DNA of 64,000 nt, taken from Epiperipatus broadwayi (lineage: Eukaryota; Onychophora; Udeonychophora; Euonychophora; Peripatidae). Under the pieces are notes generated by a model. It did no database searches. It was not told the origin of the DNA and saw only the letters and a program-made list of their open reading frames with translations. The translations under genes and the position numbers were made by a program. The stretch is from the NCBI GenBank assembly GCA_028023455.1, contig JAQFVV010006643.1, forward strand, positions 62,001-126,000, in the 5' to 3' direction. Below are positions 1 through 15,529 of this stretch, piece by piece (positions within the stretch are counted from its first letter, which is position 1; every line of letters begins with the position of its first letter).

Positions 1-1404
1 ACAATGAGAATACAGTATGATATATAACGTGCTCATGACACAGACTGGAAATGCAAAAAAAGAAACTGAATTGTTTTAATCAAGAAAAAAAATAGATAAT
101 TTTTTTAAAGCTATCAACACACATTAAAATAATGCTTAAAATGAACTAATGTTTGGTTAATAATTTGATGATTTTATAAAAGAACAAATTATCTCCAAAA
201 CTATTGAAAATGATTATAGAAGGAAAGTTTATAAATCAAAAGAATAATATATTTCCATGCAAACAACTTACATTAATAATTCCAAGGAAATAATTCATGT
301 AAATTTTTATTACTCATGGCCACAAAGCTCCTAAGAAGAATTATTAGGTGACTGAAGAAACCAAAAAAACCCACACACCTTCTAATCTACAGCAGAATAT
401 TAATTCTAATGAATATTAAGCAATACAAAGAAATGTGCAGGTAGAAAACTCATTAAACATTGTAGATGGGAGGCTGCCAGTCATATGCCTATTAATAATT
501 TGATTTTATAAGCTAATAACATCAGTAATGTCTTCACCATCACCGGAAGGAAGCAGTATTCACTAAGATCATGGAGAAAGCATCAGTGAACAAAGGAACA
601 TTATTTGTCCACTGGGAAAGTCATTAATTGATTACTTAGATGATGACCAGACAACATCAAATGGATTACCAACTCTCAGGATCCAGGAATTTTCTTAATT
701 TAAAAAGAACCAGCCATCTTAACATGTGTATTTGTGTGCTGAAGAATAGCTAACTACAATTTTAATTATCCAAATTATATATGGATCATATAGAACCCAT
801 TTTTCTTTGTTGTATAACTCTTTGTCATTACCTTTTTTATTGAAAGGAATTAATGATCCAGCCCTATAATCATCAATCATAATTATATAAGGGAGGGTCA
901 ATAGGCCAATCACTATAAGTTTTGGTTGTAATAAAATCTAGATGCTCATCCCTAGTCATACCAATTAAAGAACTGGATGACTGATTGGTGTTGAGGTGAG
1001 ATTTTATTTAATAAAATATTAAATGCTCACACTATATGTTTATTGTTATTGCTAAATTAATTTGATTATTATTATTTATTTTTCTGTATGACTGCCTAAA
1101 CCTCTTGTATGATTGGCTATTGCTATCATAAACACAATTAGCATCAAGGAGGAACTTAATACCCAAAAACAACAGTCAGTAAATCATGATGCATGACATA
1201 ACAAAAATATGAGGAAAACCCATGATGTTGAGGAGCTAAAGAGCAACCATGTGGTAACAACATATATTAGAGTTGGACTAGGCATACTGTCAAATGTGAT
1301 ATATTTATAACTGGTGAACTTTAGGAACTCAAACTCATACAATTGTCTCAATATACAAATAAAATGAGTGGTACAAGTAGCCATTTTGTTTTGTTCCATT
1401 CCAA
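1..1404. other. AT-rich DNA, no gene seen
   Basis: No open frame here exceeds chance length for this base composition. I see no RNA gene, no strong repeat and no recognisable transposon end. Confidence 0.6.
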
Positions 1405-1410
1405 TTAATG

Positions 1411-1563
1411 ACCAATTATTGGGGCTAGGTACTGTCCAGTTGCATCATTAAAAATCTGGTCTCATACATAATATATCTGTTCCATTACAAATGGAAAAGC
1501 CAATTATTGGGCATGAATCACATATATTAAGATTTCAATTTTCACTTGTTCTATTACAAATGG
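1411..1563. repeat. Degenerate direct duplication (about 80 bp)
   Basis: Two diverged units share the blocks CCAATTATTGGG(G)C (1411-1424 and 1499-1512) and GTTC(C/T)ATTACAAATGG (1479-1494 and 1547-1563). The blocks keep the same order with similar spacing. This is a short local tandem duplication with no coding content. Confidence 0.5.
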
Positions 1564-1799
1564 CATCCAATGTCCTTGGTGGCATCAACTAAGATGGTTT
1601 TTAGACCATTCCATTACAGTATATTGCAATTTTTTATTCAGTATATATATATTTTTAATTTTTTTAAAAAAAAATTGTGCATGCATTACATGCCTATTAT
1701 CATTTCAGATCTATACCATCTAATTCTTTTGCTTTTCATTTTTCTTTTTAGTCTTACCTATTTCTCTTCAATTCTTCACTAATCATTAATAAAATCAAG

Positions 1800-2890
1800 C
1801 ATTTACAAAATACCTTTTTTTCAATATTTTTATTATAAATTAAGCAATTTTTTTTCAAGTTTTTTCCACATCTCACATTTTCTTTCCTCTTCATTCATTA
1901 ATACAATCCCTTTCTTTGCTATTTCTCTTATTATATTTCCAAAAATTTTCACATTTTCATCACAATGCTATTATTTTTTTTAAGTGATTATTAACAGAAT
2001 TGTTGTAATCTCTCCATACTTTATTATTTTTAACTTTCTAAAATATTTTTCCTCTAATTTCTCATATTAATTCTATTGATTCTAAATAAACACTGATTTG
2101 CAATCTTTTTCACCATATCATACATTCTTTATAAATTTTAAAATTACCATCTTTTATGTTTCTCTTGAAAATACTATTTTTAATGTCAATTTTTTCCTAT
2201 CCATCCCTATCAACTTTTCTAATGATTTTATTAATTATCATTTTAGAAATCCTTAATTATTTTTTATTTAAATTATAATTATTACTACATCTTTTTTTTT
2301 TATCATCAATAACATTTTAATTCTTTTTTTTGTTATGGACTAACACCTGATCAACAGTAAACTTCAGATTTTGGTTTATTTTGTAACTCCCCATCATATA
2401 CTTTATTCAAATTATCAGTTTTCAGTTCATTTATTTACAACATTCTTATTAATAATGCTTCATTCATATTCTACATTCTATCATTTTCATTAATAGAACT
2501 ATTCAAATTATTGAAATCAGAATTTTATATTTGCTATTTATAAACTCATTTTTATTCCTATATCCCTATATGAACATTTCTATATATTCTCCACTTTTTC
2601 ACATTCTTTCTATTTCAACCAGCTAAATATACAGTACTATACATCCAGATCTTTTTATTTATTTTTAATCTATTTCATATATATATATATTGCAGGTTTT
2701 TTAAACAGTATTCTTAGCAATAACCTCTACACCTCCTCTTTTCTTAACCTCACCATATCTACATTTAACTTCTCCCATTAACAGTTATAACGATGTGGAT
2801 TTTCTTCATCTCTGAAATGGTTTTTCTATCACTGCTAACAAAACCACTATATTTTTTTTTTAAACTTAATCATCTCTATGCCTATGCTTA
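1800..2890 (-). pseudogene. Faint LINE-like coding relic
   Basis: The plus strand is strongly pyrimidine-rich, so the minus strand is purine-rich, as in decayed LINE coding regions. Around 1850-1960 the minus strand reads, with interruptions, a phrase like 'MNEEERKCEMWKKLEKKLLNL'. This loosely recalls the segment just before the reverse-transcriptase domain of RTE/CR1-like LINEs. Stops occur throughout and no catalytic motif survives. The identification rests on weak resemblance; it may simply be strand-biased noncoding DNA. Confidence 0.2.
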
Positions 2891-3685
2891 TTTATCAAAC
2901 TAAGTTTTATATTTAAGATCCTGTGGATAAAGATAGAATGATAGAGGATGAAAATATAAAAAAAATTATTTAAAGGTTGTATTTTTTTTTAATAACTATC
3001 CTCAACCAACCTCTGTAATATATATATTATTTTAGCATTCATATTTTATTTTATTTGCATCATGCCACCTCTTTCTTTAGACAGATAATAAAATTGATTG
3101 TAAATTAAGTTACGTGATATTTAGAATTTTACTAAGAAAAAGCGACATCTAGTAAAAAACTAACTATTAAAATAAAACATATTTCCAATTATAAAACTAT
3201 TCAAAAACAATATTTCGGTTCAACGATTAAATGAAAGTAAATAAATTTAGAATACTCTAGAGGTGATTAATGTATTTTTTTTATTAAAAGAATTTTTTTT
3301 TGTTATTTTATAATATCTTAATGGATAAGAATAAAGCCCATATTGATTCAAAAAGAGTCTCTGAGAATAATACTATTTTTAAATATATTTTTAGCACTTA
3401 ATAAGTAGAACCATTATCAATGAATACTTTGAAATCAATAAACTTGCTTTAGTCTAACATTCTTTTAAAAAAATAAAAAGTTGTTGAAAGCTATTAGAAA
3501 TGTATATGTAAATGCTAAGAATCAAGGAAACTGATCGCGTTTTAATTCTAAGTACGCAATAAAATTAAAAACAATGAAAGAGATCCTTTAGAAATCAACT
3601 TTTAACTAATACCCAATTAATTATATATGCGAGAATGTTTACATTTTTCAGTGTCTGTGTTTTTAATATGCAAAATTTCTGTCTG
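2891..3685. other. AT-rich DNA, no gene seen
   Basis: Homopolymer runs and AT-rich sequence only. No ORF, RNA gene or clear repeat boundary was found. Confidence 0.55.
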
Positions 3686-3860
3686 AAAAGCGGATTTGGA
3701 CATAGACTTTCAAGTGCTCTTCAGTCATTCACTCTATAATCGATATACAGGACTACATATATGTGAAAAAGAAAATGATCTCCAATATATGCATTTCGTG
3801 CTGTACCAGCTCTCAGCAGTTGGTCCGTATCATTATCTCCCACACACAAATATATAATCA
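3686..3860 (+). repeat. Foldback family F, single diverged copy
   Basis: The core at about 3786-3835 (ATGCATTTCGTGCTGTACCAGC...CAGTTGG) matches the cores at about 10338-10372, 28833-28868, 28932-28955, 29350-29375 and 45843-45880. Only half of the usual inverted structure is present here. The family core contains the small palindrome GTGCTG-AAC-CAGCAC. No coding capacity. Confidence 0.6.
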
Positions 3861-6780
3861 GTGTTCGTTTATATTAAAACAGCAAATCTTAATAAAAACT
3901 ATTGTTATGTAAGCAGCCGTTCTCTCTATTCTCTATTTCAGAGCCATTTATTGTATGTCAGAAAAATCAGTGAACATTAGCAGGACTATCTTAAATTTTC
4001 TAAACCAGTTCTAGATAATTTTTTATTAATCAATGATGAAAAGTGAACTTGTTGTATCTTCATTTCCCAAAACTATATTTAATGCAACTCATATTAATAA
4101 TGTAAGATTCAAGGTTATAAATTCAAGCCAATTTGCTTGTATAAATATATAGTGACCTCAGTTTGGACAATTAGCTAGTACTATAATCCAGTGTCCATCG
4201 ATTATTTACATTTACAATTTATATGGCTCTGGAATAAAATAGGTGGATTATATTACTGCTTCTTAAATAAATATGTAAGATCAACTAAAAAAGTTGTGCG
4301 CTGTTTATTTGGTTTAGCTATTGTAATAATCTAACAATGTACATATTACTAAATCTGATACTTTCCCTTCTGAAATATTTTTGTCATATCAATTGCTGAA
4401 TTTGTCTGAGATTTAATTTAACAAGATGTGTCCCTTTGTAAATATTGTTCGAAATATTTGATATGAAGGGTATCAAAACATATGGTTCACTTTTGATTTA
4501 ATGGATTATTTATCTTAAGGAACTTTAACAAAGAGAAGTACACAGAAATTAAAATGAGCCTCAAACCATCACCATGTTGTAAAGCGTGTTTATAAAATGT
4601 AATACACAAAACCTAATCAAACTGGCAAGTATCAACAACAGATAATCCAGCCAGATTATAAATCCAAACTGATACTAATTTAACTTGATTAGTTTCCGTT
4701 AAAAATAATAAAATATTTAGATAAGAATGTTGTTCATAAACAACAAACTATTACTCTTTAAATATGAAATTATTAATTTTAATGATTAAATATATAATCA
4801 CAATTTTTATGTAGAACTTATATTTTTATTTCTTTTTATTTATGCTCACTTTTAAACAGATGTAATTTTAAACTACAGCTTCGGAAATGAAGCTTTGAAA
4901 GCGCTCCCTACAGTAAGGCAATAAATTGAATTGTCGAAGCATTAGAATTAAGTGTGGAAATATTATCGCAAAATATTAAAACATTACTATAATTTAATAA
5001 ACTCACCTTTACTTTTTTAAACAGTTAGTGAAAGTCATTAGAAAAATGCACATCTTCTTTTCACATTTGTACGTTTTTACTAAACCGGTATTATTTGTGT
5101 GATTTTTCTATCTTCTTCAATGTTTAATAAATTCAAAGTTTAATAATTTTATATTTAAAGAGTAATTGATTGATATTTATAAACAATAGCAAAATTTTAT
5201 TAATATTTATGCCTTTGATTGCTTTGTAAGTGAAGGTGGTAATTTAAATTTACTACACCTTGGATTATGCTGTAAGTCAAATCTGCTTAAATAAAATTGG
5301 TTAGTCAAAACATATGGTATGGTGATAATTTGCATTCTCCTAATATTTTTAACTGCTTAAAAAATAATTTGTCAACAAGACTGATCCAACCCAATTATTT
5401 ATATATTAAGGCCAAGAGAAGTAATGGCTACTCTTCTGTATTCATAGAATACTAACAACACTCACGCCATAAATTCGATCTATCCAGAATGGATGTCATT
5501 TGGACTGAAAGGGAAGATAAAAAATAAAAAATCAAGGAAGCTTGGACTATAGCCAAGAATGAATTTGCTATAAAAAAAAAAAGATACCACCATCCCCTTT
5601 CAAAAAAATGAGCTCTCTGTAGAACTTTAAATATATTTGAAAAACAATAAATTTAAATAATTAAATACAAAAAGAGCTATCAAGTATACATAAAGACTAT
5701 GTATAATAAAATCCAAAAGAACTATGAATATCACAAACTTATTTGTTAGAAGCATGCTAATCATGAATAAATGTTAAAATTTATAAACATATTTCTACCT
5801 TTTCTCTATTAAATACCCTAACATTTAAATTGTTATTAACATTAACATCTAAATCATGTATAAGTCAAAAATAATTGTATCAACTTAGTTCAATAATTTG
5901 AAATAAACATTTTTTTGAGTTGTGTAATGACTTCCTACTCAGTTTTATAAATAAATTTGAGATTGAATGAATAGAAAATCCTATTTTTGAAAATTAATTT
6001 TTACAGGGAATTCATTTTAAAATATTTCTTTATTATTACTCCTTGTAAATTATTAAATATCATTAATAGAGAATTAAGTGGGGTTTTAAATCTACAACTG
6101 GATGTTTTAAATAGCTTAATATTTGTTTTAAGCAATGAACTTCTCTAGCAGCAATATCTAATCATTTTTTTAATTTAAATGCAATAATATTTACAGCCAA
6201 TGTTATTGGAATTTTTTTAAATTTTATATTAAAATATAATCTTATTGGAAAAATATCAAAATTAAATATATTTGTATATAAGACTTCAGCCATTTATTTA
6301 TACTTATACTGATCATAATAAATACAATGTGATTTTAAAATAATAAATATGTTTTCTGATTTTTCTGTAAAAATGTTTTAATTTTTTTTCATTGTTCATT
6401 GTTTAAAATAAAACAAACCAAAACACTGCACTTTTTTAATAATTTTGCTTTTATATTATTGAAAACAATCACAATTTCACTGTGTTTGTGTTTCAATTAA
6501 TACACATTGAAATATGGAATATTTGGGTGATGAAATAAGGGATAAAAGTTGTTTGTGTAGAAACATTTATGCTTAACTGCTTGAGAGTCATGATATTTGA
6601 AGACTGAAATGATATGTCAGGAATTGATCCATGAATCTTTAGCTTGAATTCTAGAACACTGTGTTAAACCTCACAGGGAATAATGTGCCTTTGAATCAAA
6701 TGGTATTTTATATGATAACCAGAAGTTGATGTTGTCTTGTCAGTACCTAATAATACAAATTTTCAAATAATTAAACATTC
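3861..6780. other. AT-rich DNA, no gene seen
   Basis: I read this on both strands and found only AT-rich unique-looking sequence with short A/T runs. No ORF above chance length and no recognised element. Confidence 0.55.
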
Positions 6781-6843
6781 ATTCTAATTAATTAATAAAT
6801 ATTTATTCTAATTAATTAATAAATATTTATTCTAATTAATTAA
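6781..6843. repeat. 24-bp tandem repeat, about 2.6 units
   Basis: The unit TTCTAATTAATTAATAAATATTTA is repeated head to tail and runs directly into the adjacent (AAT)n array. Confidence 0.85.
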
Positions 6844-6844
6844 C

Positions 6845-10177
<3,333 letters not shown>

Positions 10178-10618
10178 AGAGATTATCCAATAGTGAATAA
10201 TATTTTTGTAATATATTTTCACTAAATCACTCTCATGCCAAATAGGGACTGGTTTATATCCACTTTTAACACCTTGTAAAGGGATATAATCATAAGCATA
10301 TGACCAAGAACATATGAAAAAGATTACGATCCCTAAGATGCACATCTCGTGCTGAATCAGCATTCATCAGTTAGGCCAGATCACAATCTCTTACACGTCC
10401 TTATAACCACAATCTCTTACACAAACTTATATCATTATTCAGATATATAGGGATAGCATGAGATGTGGATCTTAGAGATTATACATCTTCACATATCTTT
10501 GGTTATATGTTTATGATTACACCCCTCTATAAGGTGTTAAAACTGATAGAAACCAATTCCTTCCTTACATGATAGTGAGTTAGTGAAAAATACACTATAG
10601 AAATATTATTCAATATTG
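10178..10618. repeat. Foldback family F, inverted pair
   Basis: Two arms of about 170 bp face each other: roughly 10188-10363 and 10447-10616. Matching landmarks in opposite orientation include TTTTAACACCTTGTAAAGGG versus TATAAGGTGTTAAAACTG, and GATCCCTAAGATGCACATCTCGTGC versus GCATGAGATGTGGATCTTAGAGAT. The spacer carries a repeated CACAATCTCTTACAC (about 10382 and 10402). The arms are perhaps 80-85% alike, so the foldback is old. This structure accounts for the minus-strand ORF at 10160-10363; it is not a gene. Confidence 0.8.
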
Positions 10619-11207
10619 TTTATATGTCCTATACTTTCTCATACATGCTAATTAAATGCATCTAAATTTTAATATTAGATTTGATGAAATCCTGATTAAT
10701 AAAATTAATATTTAATAATTAAAATTTACAAGTGTGATATTGATAAAAACAAAATATTTTATCATTAATATTTTTCAGCAATCTAGTGTATGATTGGTAT
10801 GTAGTTTGACAATAATTTTTTTCCCCATTATATGTAAAATTCCTTGATTAATGTATTAATTTTTGAATAATCTTAATCACAGTTCTTATAACAATTTAAA
10901 ATCATCCAAAAACACAATTACTGTTAGAAATTTCATATCTATAATAAAATCATACATCTGGAAATTATTACATCTTCTTTAATTGCAACTGCTTGTTTTT
11001 CTTAATCATTAGTCTCCTATATCAGAGCAAAAATACACATTACAATATGAAGTTCAATCCTAAAAGCTATTCCACCTATAACAATATTTGCTACTCTTCC
11101 TCATACAAGTTGTTTTTTTTTTTACTGATTATACTATCGAGTATGCAGATCTGTTGGACAATTACAATATCAAATCTTTATTTGGAATTTTATTTAAAGG
11201 TATGAAA

Positions 11208-11212
<5 letters not shown>
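10619..11212. other. AT-rich DNA, no gene seen
   Basis: No gene or repeat boundary is supported. ORFs here are short and overlap the following AT microsatellite. Confidence 0.5.

Positions 11213-11282
<70 letters not shown>
11213..11282. repeat. (AT)n microsatellite, about 35 units
   Basis: Uninterrupted alternating AT. It creates the poly-(Ile-Tyr) stretch in a 106-codon frame that is therefore rejected as a gene. Confidence 0.98.
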
Positions 11283-11285
<3 letters not shown>

Positions 11286-12269
11286 TTAACCCTGCCAATT
11301 GCCAAGAGTTTAATCAGATTCCAAAATATGCATGTTTCTCAATCATTGTTGAAATTTTTGTTTAACTTATTGCTTGATACAATTCTTACCAAAACATTCC
11401 CCAATTAATCAATTTAATTGAATCTGGATCTCACATGTATCTTCTGCAAAAATCACCCAGAAGATATGATACTCATTTTTTAAACCTGTCCATACTTCTC
11501 ATATTAAATTTTTCAATTTTTTACAATGCCACAGTAATTATTTATATTCTTAGAAGCATGTGGCTGTTTCTCTGCTATGTAGTTTTTGACAATAAAGAGT
11601 ACAATGTTCTTAAAAAAATACCGAACAATACTATAATACATATTAATATGCTCCCAAATACTTACTTAGAAATACTTTTGAACAAAATTTGGCAAATAAT
11701 ATTTTCTTAGTTGTATATTATTTTAAAATGTGAAGCATTTAAATTACCCATTCATCCAAATAAGACTGAATCATTTTTAACTGTCCTCAAACACTAATCA
11801 CAGTGATTATGTTTTTATAAGTTATGCATCATATGTCATGTAAATTAAATTTTTTTCTTCCTGTATATATGTTAATATTTGTACATAATTTTCTACTAGT
11901 AAAGTTTGTTCTATAAAAAAAAATTATTTAAAAACAAGCTAAGCATATTTCTTTGTTTTGGCTCAAAAAATTTCAAGAAGCTGTGCATATTTTGACATCC
12001 TCTAGCATCTGTTTGGATTGAATTTCCAACATCTTATTTTAGTGAATAAATCTTTATTATGCATTACGTGTTCACACTTTTTATATTACTTTTTTTTAAA
12101 AATGAAATAATTGTTTAAACTCTATATGTAATATCCAAGTAAATTTTTTTAAAGAATGAATAAAATGAGAAATTTCTAATTATAGTGTTTCCCTGAAAAT
12201 AAGAATATATTAATTTTTGTTCCAAAAAATCATTGTTAGGCTTATTTTTAGGGAATATATTATTCTTTA
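11283..12269. other. AT-rich DNA, no gene supported
   Basis: A 91-codon open frame at 11435-11710 is hydrophobic and AT-driven, and about the length expected by chance in this composition. Nothing else stands out. Confidence 0.45.
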
Positions 12270-12345
12270 ATGTACAAAAATCTACATTTATTCAAGTATA
12301 AAAAATGTATATTTCTTCAAGTACAAAAATGTACATTTATTAAAG
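12270..12345. repeat. Tandem repeat, about 25 bp x 3
   Basis: Three units of the pattern TACAAAAATGTACATTTATTCAAG lie head to tail. They form the first 25 or so codons of the overlapping ORF (repeated 'YK...LHLF / YKKCIFLQ / VQKCTFIK'), which suggests that this N-terminal part is not truly coding. Confidence 0.75.
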
Positions 12346-12755
12346 TACTTCTCTCTACATCCCAGGAGCTCCTGCAATTTCTTTCTTACATTTGCTGGAA
12401 TAGTTCTATCTTTTTGCACTCATCTTATCTGATGTTCAGAATATTCCATTTAAATTTACCATTAAATCAAGTGTTAATTAAAGACTTGCTAGATAGGAGT
12501 GGTAATAAAAATGATTACAGTTTAGACTGCTTTGCTAATACAAAAACAACAAAAAAAAATTCAAGCAAAAAAATTCAGAAAATGTTTGTTTTCCTCACAT
12601 GCACAGTGATTATGTTGACTATAATATATTATGTATTGAATTATTATGATTCATATATAGCACAACTATTTCCATCTGTTATCAAGTGCACACATTGTAA
12701 ACACTTTTCAAATTACTGCTTGGATATTAGAAGAAAGATTGATGATTTGACTTAA
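12270..12755 (+). CDS. Unrecognised 161-codon ORF with one membrane segment; possible terminal exon
   Basis: I do not recognise this protein. It is much longer than expected by chance for the composition: with a stop in about 9% of codons, a rough estimate is far below one such ORF per window. The first ~25 codons are a tandem repeat. A good splice acceptor (TTCTCTCTACATCCCAG ending at 12365) would start an exon at 12366. The remaining ~130 residues have a polar stretch rich in N, K and S (about 93-109), one hydrophobic segment (FVFLTCTVIMLTIIYYVLNY, about 111-130), then a tail with cysteines (KCTHCKHFSNYCLDI). Two AATAAA/ATTAAA-like signals follow the stop within 50 bp (AATAAA at 12793-12798). 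It could be a single-pass membrane protein's last exon, a transposon remnant, or chance. Confidence 0.25.
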   Translation: MYKNLHLFKYKKCIFLQVQKCTFIKVLLSTSQELLQFLSYICWNSSIFLHSSYLMFRIFHLNLPLNQVLIKDLLDRSGNKNDYSLDCFANTKTTKKNSSKKIQKMFVFLTCTVIMLTIIYYVLNYYDSYIAQLFPSVIKCTHCKHFSNYCLDIRRKIDDLT

Positions 12756-14934
12756 ACTAAACTTTGCTTATTAAAATCACTTTTGTTATTTTAATAAAAT
12801 CTTTTTTTTTTTTATCTTGACACTCTAAAACTAAATCAAGCATTTTAAATCTAAGTATTAAATAAAATAAGTGCCTAAAATATATACATGAAATTATAAA
12901 TTGTTTGATATACTAATTGTTTCTCTATGCAGATAGAATTTATTTTGTCATAAATTGTTGACTGAAAAATATAAAAAGAAACATTTAATTTATAACACCA
13001 TACTGTTTATTTATACATTCATTACTTTATAATTCAATATATCCATCAGCCATCTATGTATCTGATAATCTTAACTAGGGCTTATAAAAATCCTGAAAAA
13101 TCATGCTAGGGTTTATTTTCTGGTTAAATTTTATTTTTGTGAAAACATGGTATACTTATTTTAAAAAGTGATGAAAAATAATAACTACATTATTTCATTT
13201 CTCTTGACTTATATTCTTCTAAAACAAATATTTTTGAATAAAATCTAAATGTAATCATCATATTTTTGTCAAAAAAATAAATATTTTTCAAAAATAATTA
13301 TAAATATATAAACAAACAAAAATATATGATTTTCATTTTCAAGATGTGAATAAGAATGATATTTTGAAAAAAAAATCTGTTAATATCAAACTGTTTATAT
13401 TAATGTTTCTGTCTGGTATTGAAATTTAGAGATTTTGTTTTTAATTAATAATGTTTATTCAAATTTTTACTACTAAATGAATACAAAACTGATGCCAGAA
13501 AATGAATTTAAACCCAGTGCATGTATAGAATAAATAGGGTTGTTTTTATTTCTTACTTTTATAGTAATAAGAACATTATTTAAATTATCCTACTGTATTC
13601 TTTATATTTATGATACAATATAATATAACTATTAACAATTTGCTGTGGTTTTTATATAAAATATCAATTAACAACAACAACAAAAATTAAATAATAAAAA
13701 AATGAATCAATTTATCTTTACCCAAAATAAAGTCCATTACTTTACCAATTCTTTTGATCTCTGCAATAACTGATTTATTTGATGGAAGTGGCAACGTGTT
13801 CCTGAGTTAAACTGGACTCATGCATGGTCTTCAAAATGAATGAAATTTTAGTTAAACAGCATTTTAAAACTTTAATTCTAGACTTGTTTTTAAAGATAAT
13901 GCAGAAATTTTTAAAAAACATGAAAATGAGCCATATAACTTTTAAGCAATTTAAAATTAAACATAACTTTCAATATTTCTTTATGGCACTTCACACTTTC
14001 AGATTGGACACTTTTCAGATTTTTACCATATAGAGACACATAATTAACTTGCTGAAGCCTCAACAATAGTCAAATAGAAAGATCTACATATACTTTTAGC
14101 CAAATATTATCTAACTTTACTTAACTAAATTTCAAAATAATATCTTGTAGATAAATTTCTTAATTTCAAGCTGAAATGAAAAATTGAAAAAGAAACTATG
14201 CCATCTAAATGCATATTTTTGATATCAATTTGTAAACTAAATTAAGGAAGGTTACCTGAACATTAAAATCAAATGATTTTTTTTATATAAATTTGTCTCA
14301 GTACTTGTTAATGGACTATAACAAAATCCATTATTACATTTTTAATTAATTACCACCTATCAATTAAAGTAATCAACAATTTAAAATTTTATGATATGCT
14401 TTTTGAATTTATTATCCTTTGTGTAAATTGGCTATATTTTTTAAAAACAATATTTTTTAAAAATCTTATGATCATTATCAAATTCAAATGTTATAAGAAA
14501 AATTTATTTAAGATTTTTTTTATACCTAAATTTTATTTTTTAATTAGAAAAGTGATGTGACAATGCTATAATTTTGTGCCCAGATGTACTAACACGCACA
14601 TTACATGTATAAATACTTTTAAATCCCTAAACATCACATGATCACTAAGATTAATTTAATTTTAAAGCAAATCTATTACCAAATTAAAACTAGGTAATTT
14701 ATTTAAATTTATAGTCTATTAAATAATACTTTCTCTTTAAATTTCATTGTTATTAGATTAAGCTTCTAATACTATTCAACTTTAAGCTAAAGTGCCATCA
14801 TGAAATGGCCATTTCTTTACAAATATATACACTTTTATATGTATTACCATTAATATTAGTGTGTGTATATATATATATACATTCATATGTATATTATAAT
14901 AATATGTATATATGAAGGAATAACGAATAAATTT
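12756..14934. other. AT-rich DNA, no gene seen
   Basis: Possible polyadenylation signals lie at 12773-12798 just after the preceding ORF. Otherwise it is AT-rich with A/T tracts and a short (AT)n near 14866-14879. No ORF is convincing. Confidence 0.5.
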
Positions 14935-15082
14935 GAGCATCAATTTACAACAATATGAGAGCATAAAAATTTATTTAGTAAATATGGAGATGGAAAATTT
15001 ACTTAAAATCTATTGAATTTTAAACATATAAATATTTATTAAGAAACTTTTCATGCTCTCATACTGTTGTAAATTGATGCTC
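14935..15082. repeat. Inverted repeat / small foldback
   Basis: Arms 14935-14964 and 15053-15082 are 30 bp and reverse-complementary with one mismatch (core TTTACAACA(A)TATGAGAGCAT). Weaker complementarity continues inward (about 14965-14985 with 15032-15052), so the whole block can fold into a hairpin with about 50 bp of loop. MITE-like in size; no flanking duplication was identified. Confidence 0.8.
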
Positions 15083-15529
15083 GATTTTATTGGGCATTCC
15101 TTTTATACATACATACCATTCCAAATTGGAATCCCAATCACATAGCTTGAGAATAAGTGTTTGTCTAAATCAGTTGGTTTAAGAACATGTGACCAATGAG
15201 TGAATTATCAATGTAAGTAAAAGATTTATCTCGCGACAGAAATAGATATTTTTTTTTTCTCCTCTCATATTTTATTTATTTATTCTATATATCTTTCTCA
15301 CTGAGAAAAAATAAACAATAATTATTAAATAACAATTCTTATTACAGAAAGAAGAATAAATAGAATTCTATTGTATAAGCATGTTCAATGATTTTACTTA
15401 CAGGCAACAAAGGAAAGGAAGGCAGACCCTGGACTATTATTTTATGGTAATTGTATTTATTGAAAGATAGTATTAGTAGTTTGATATTTTTATACTAAAG
15501 AGCTAGTGTTATGCACAAGGCTAAGCCAA
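15083..15529. other. AT-rich DNA, no gene seen
   Basis: Nothing supported. A possible acceptor-like TTTTACTTACAG at about 15393-15404 precedes a purine-rich, coding-like stretch. Confidence 0.4.

Noticed and set aside
11088-11408. 106-codon ORF with Ile-Tyr repeat
   Set aside because: Openness comes from the 70-bp (AT)n array; the flanking parts are of chance length.
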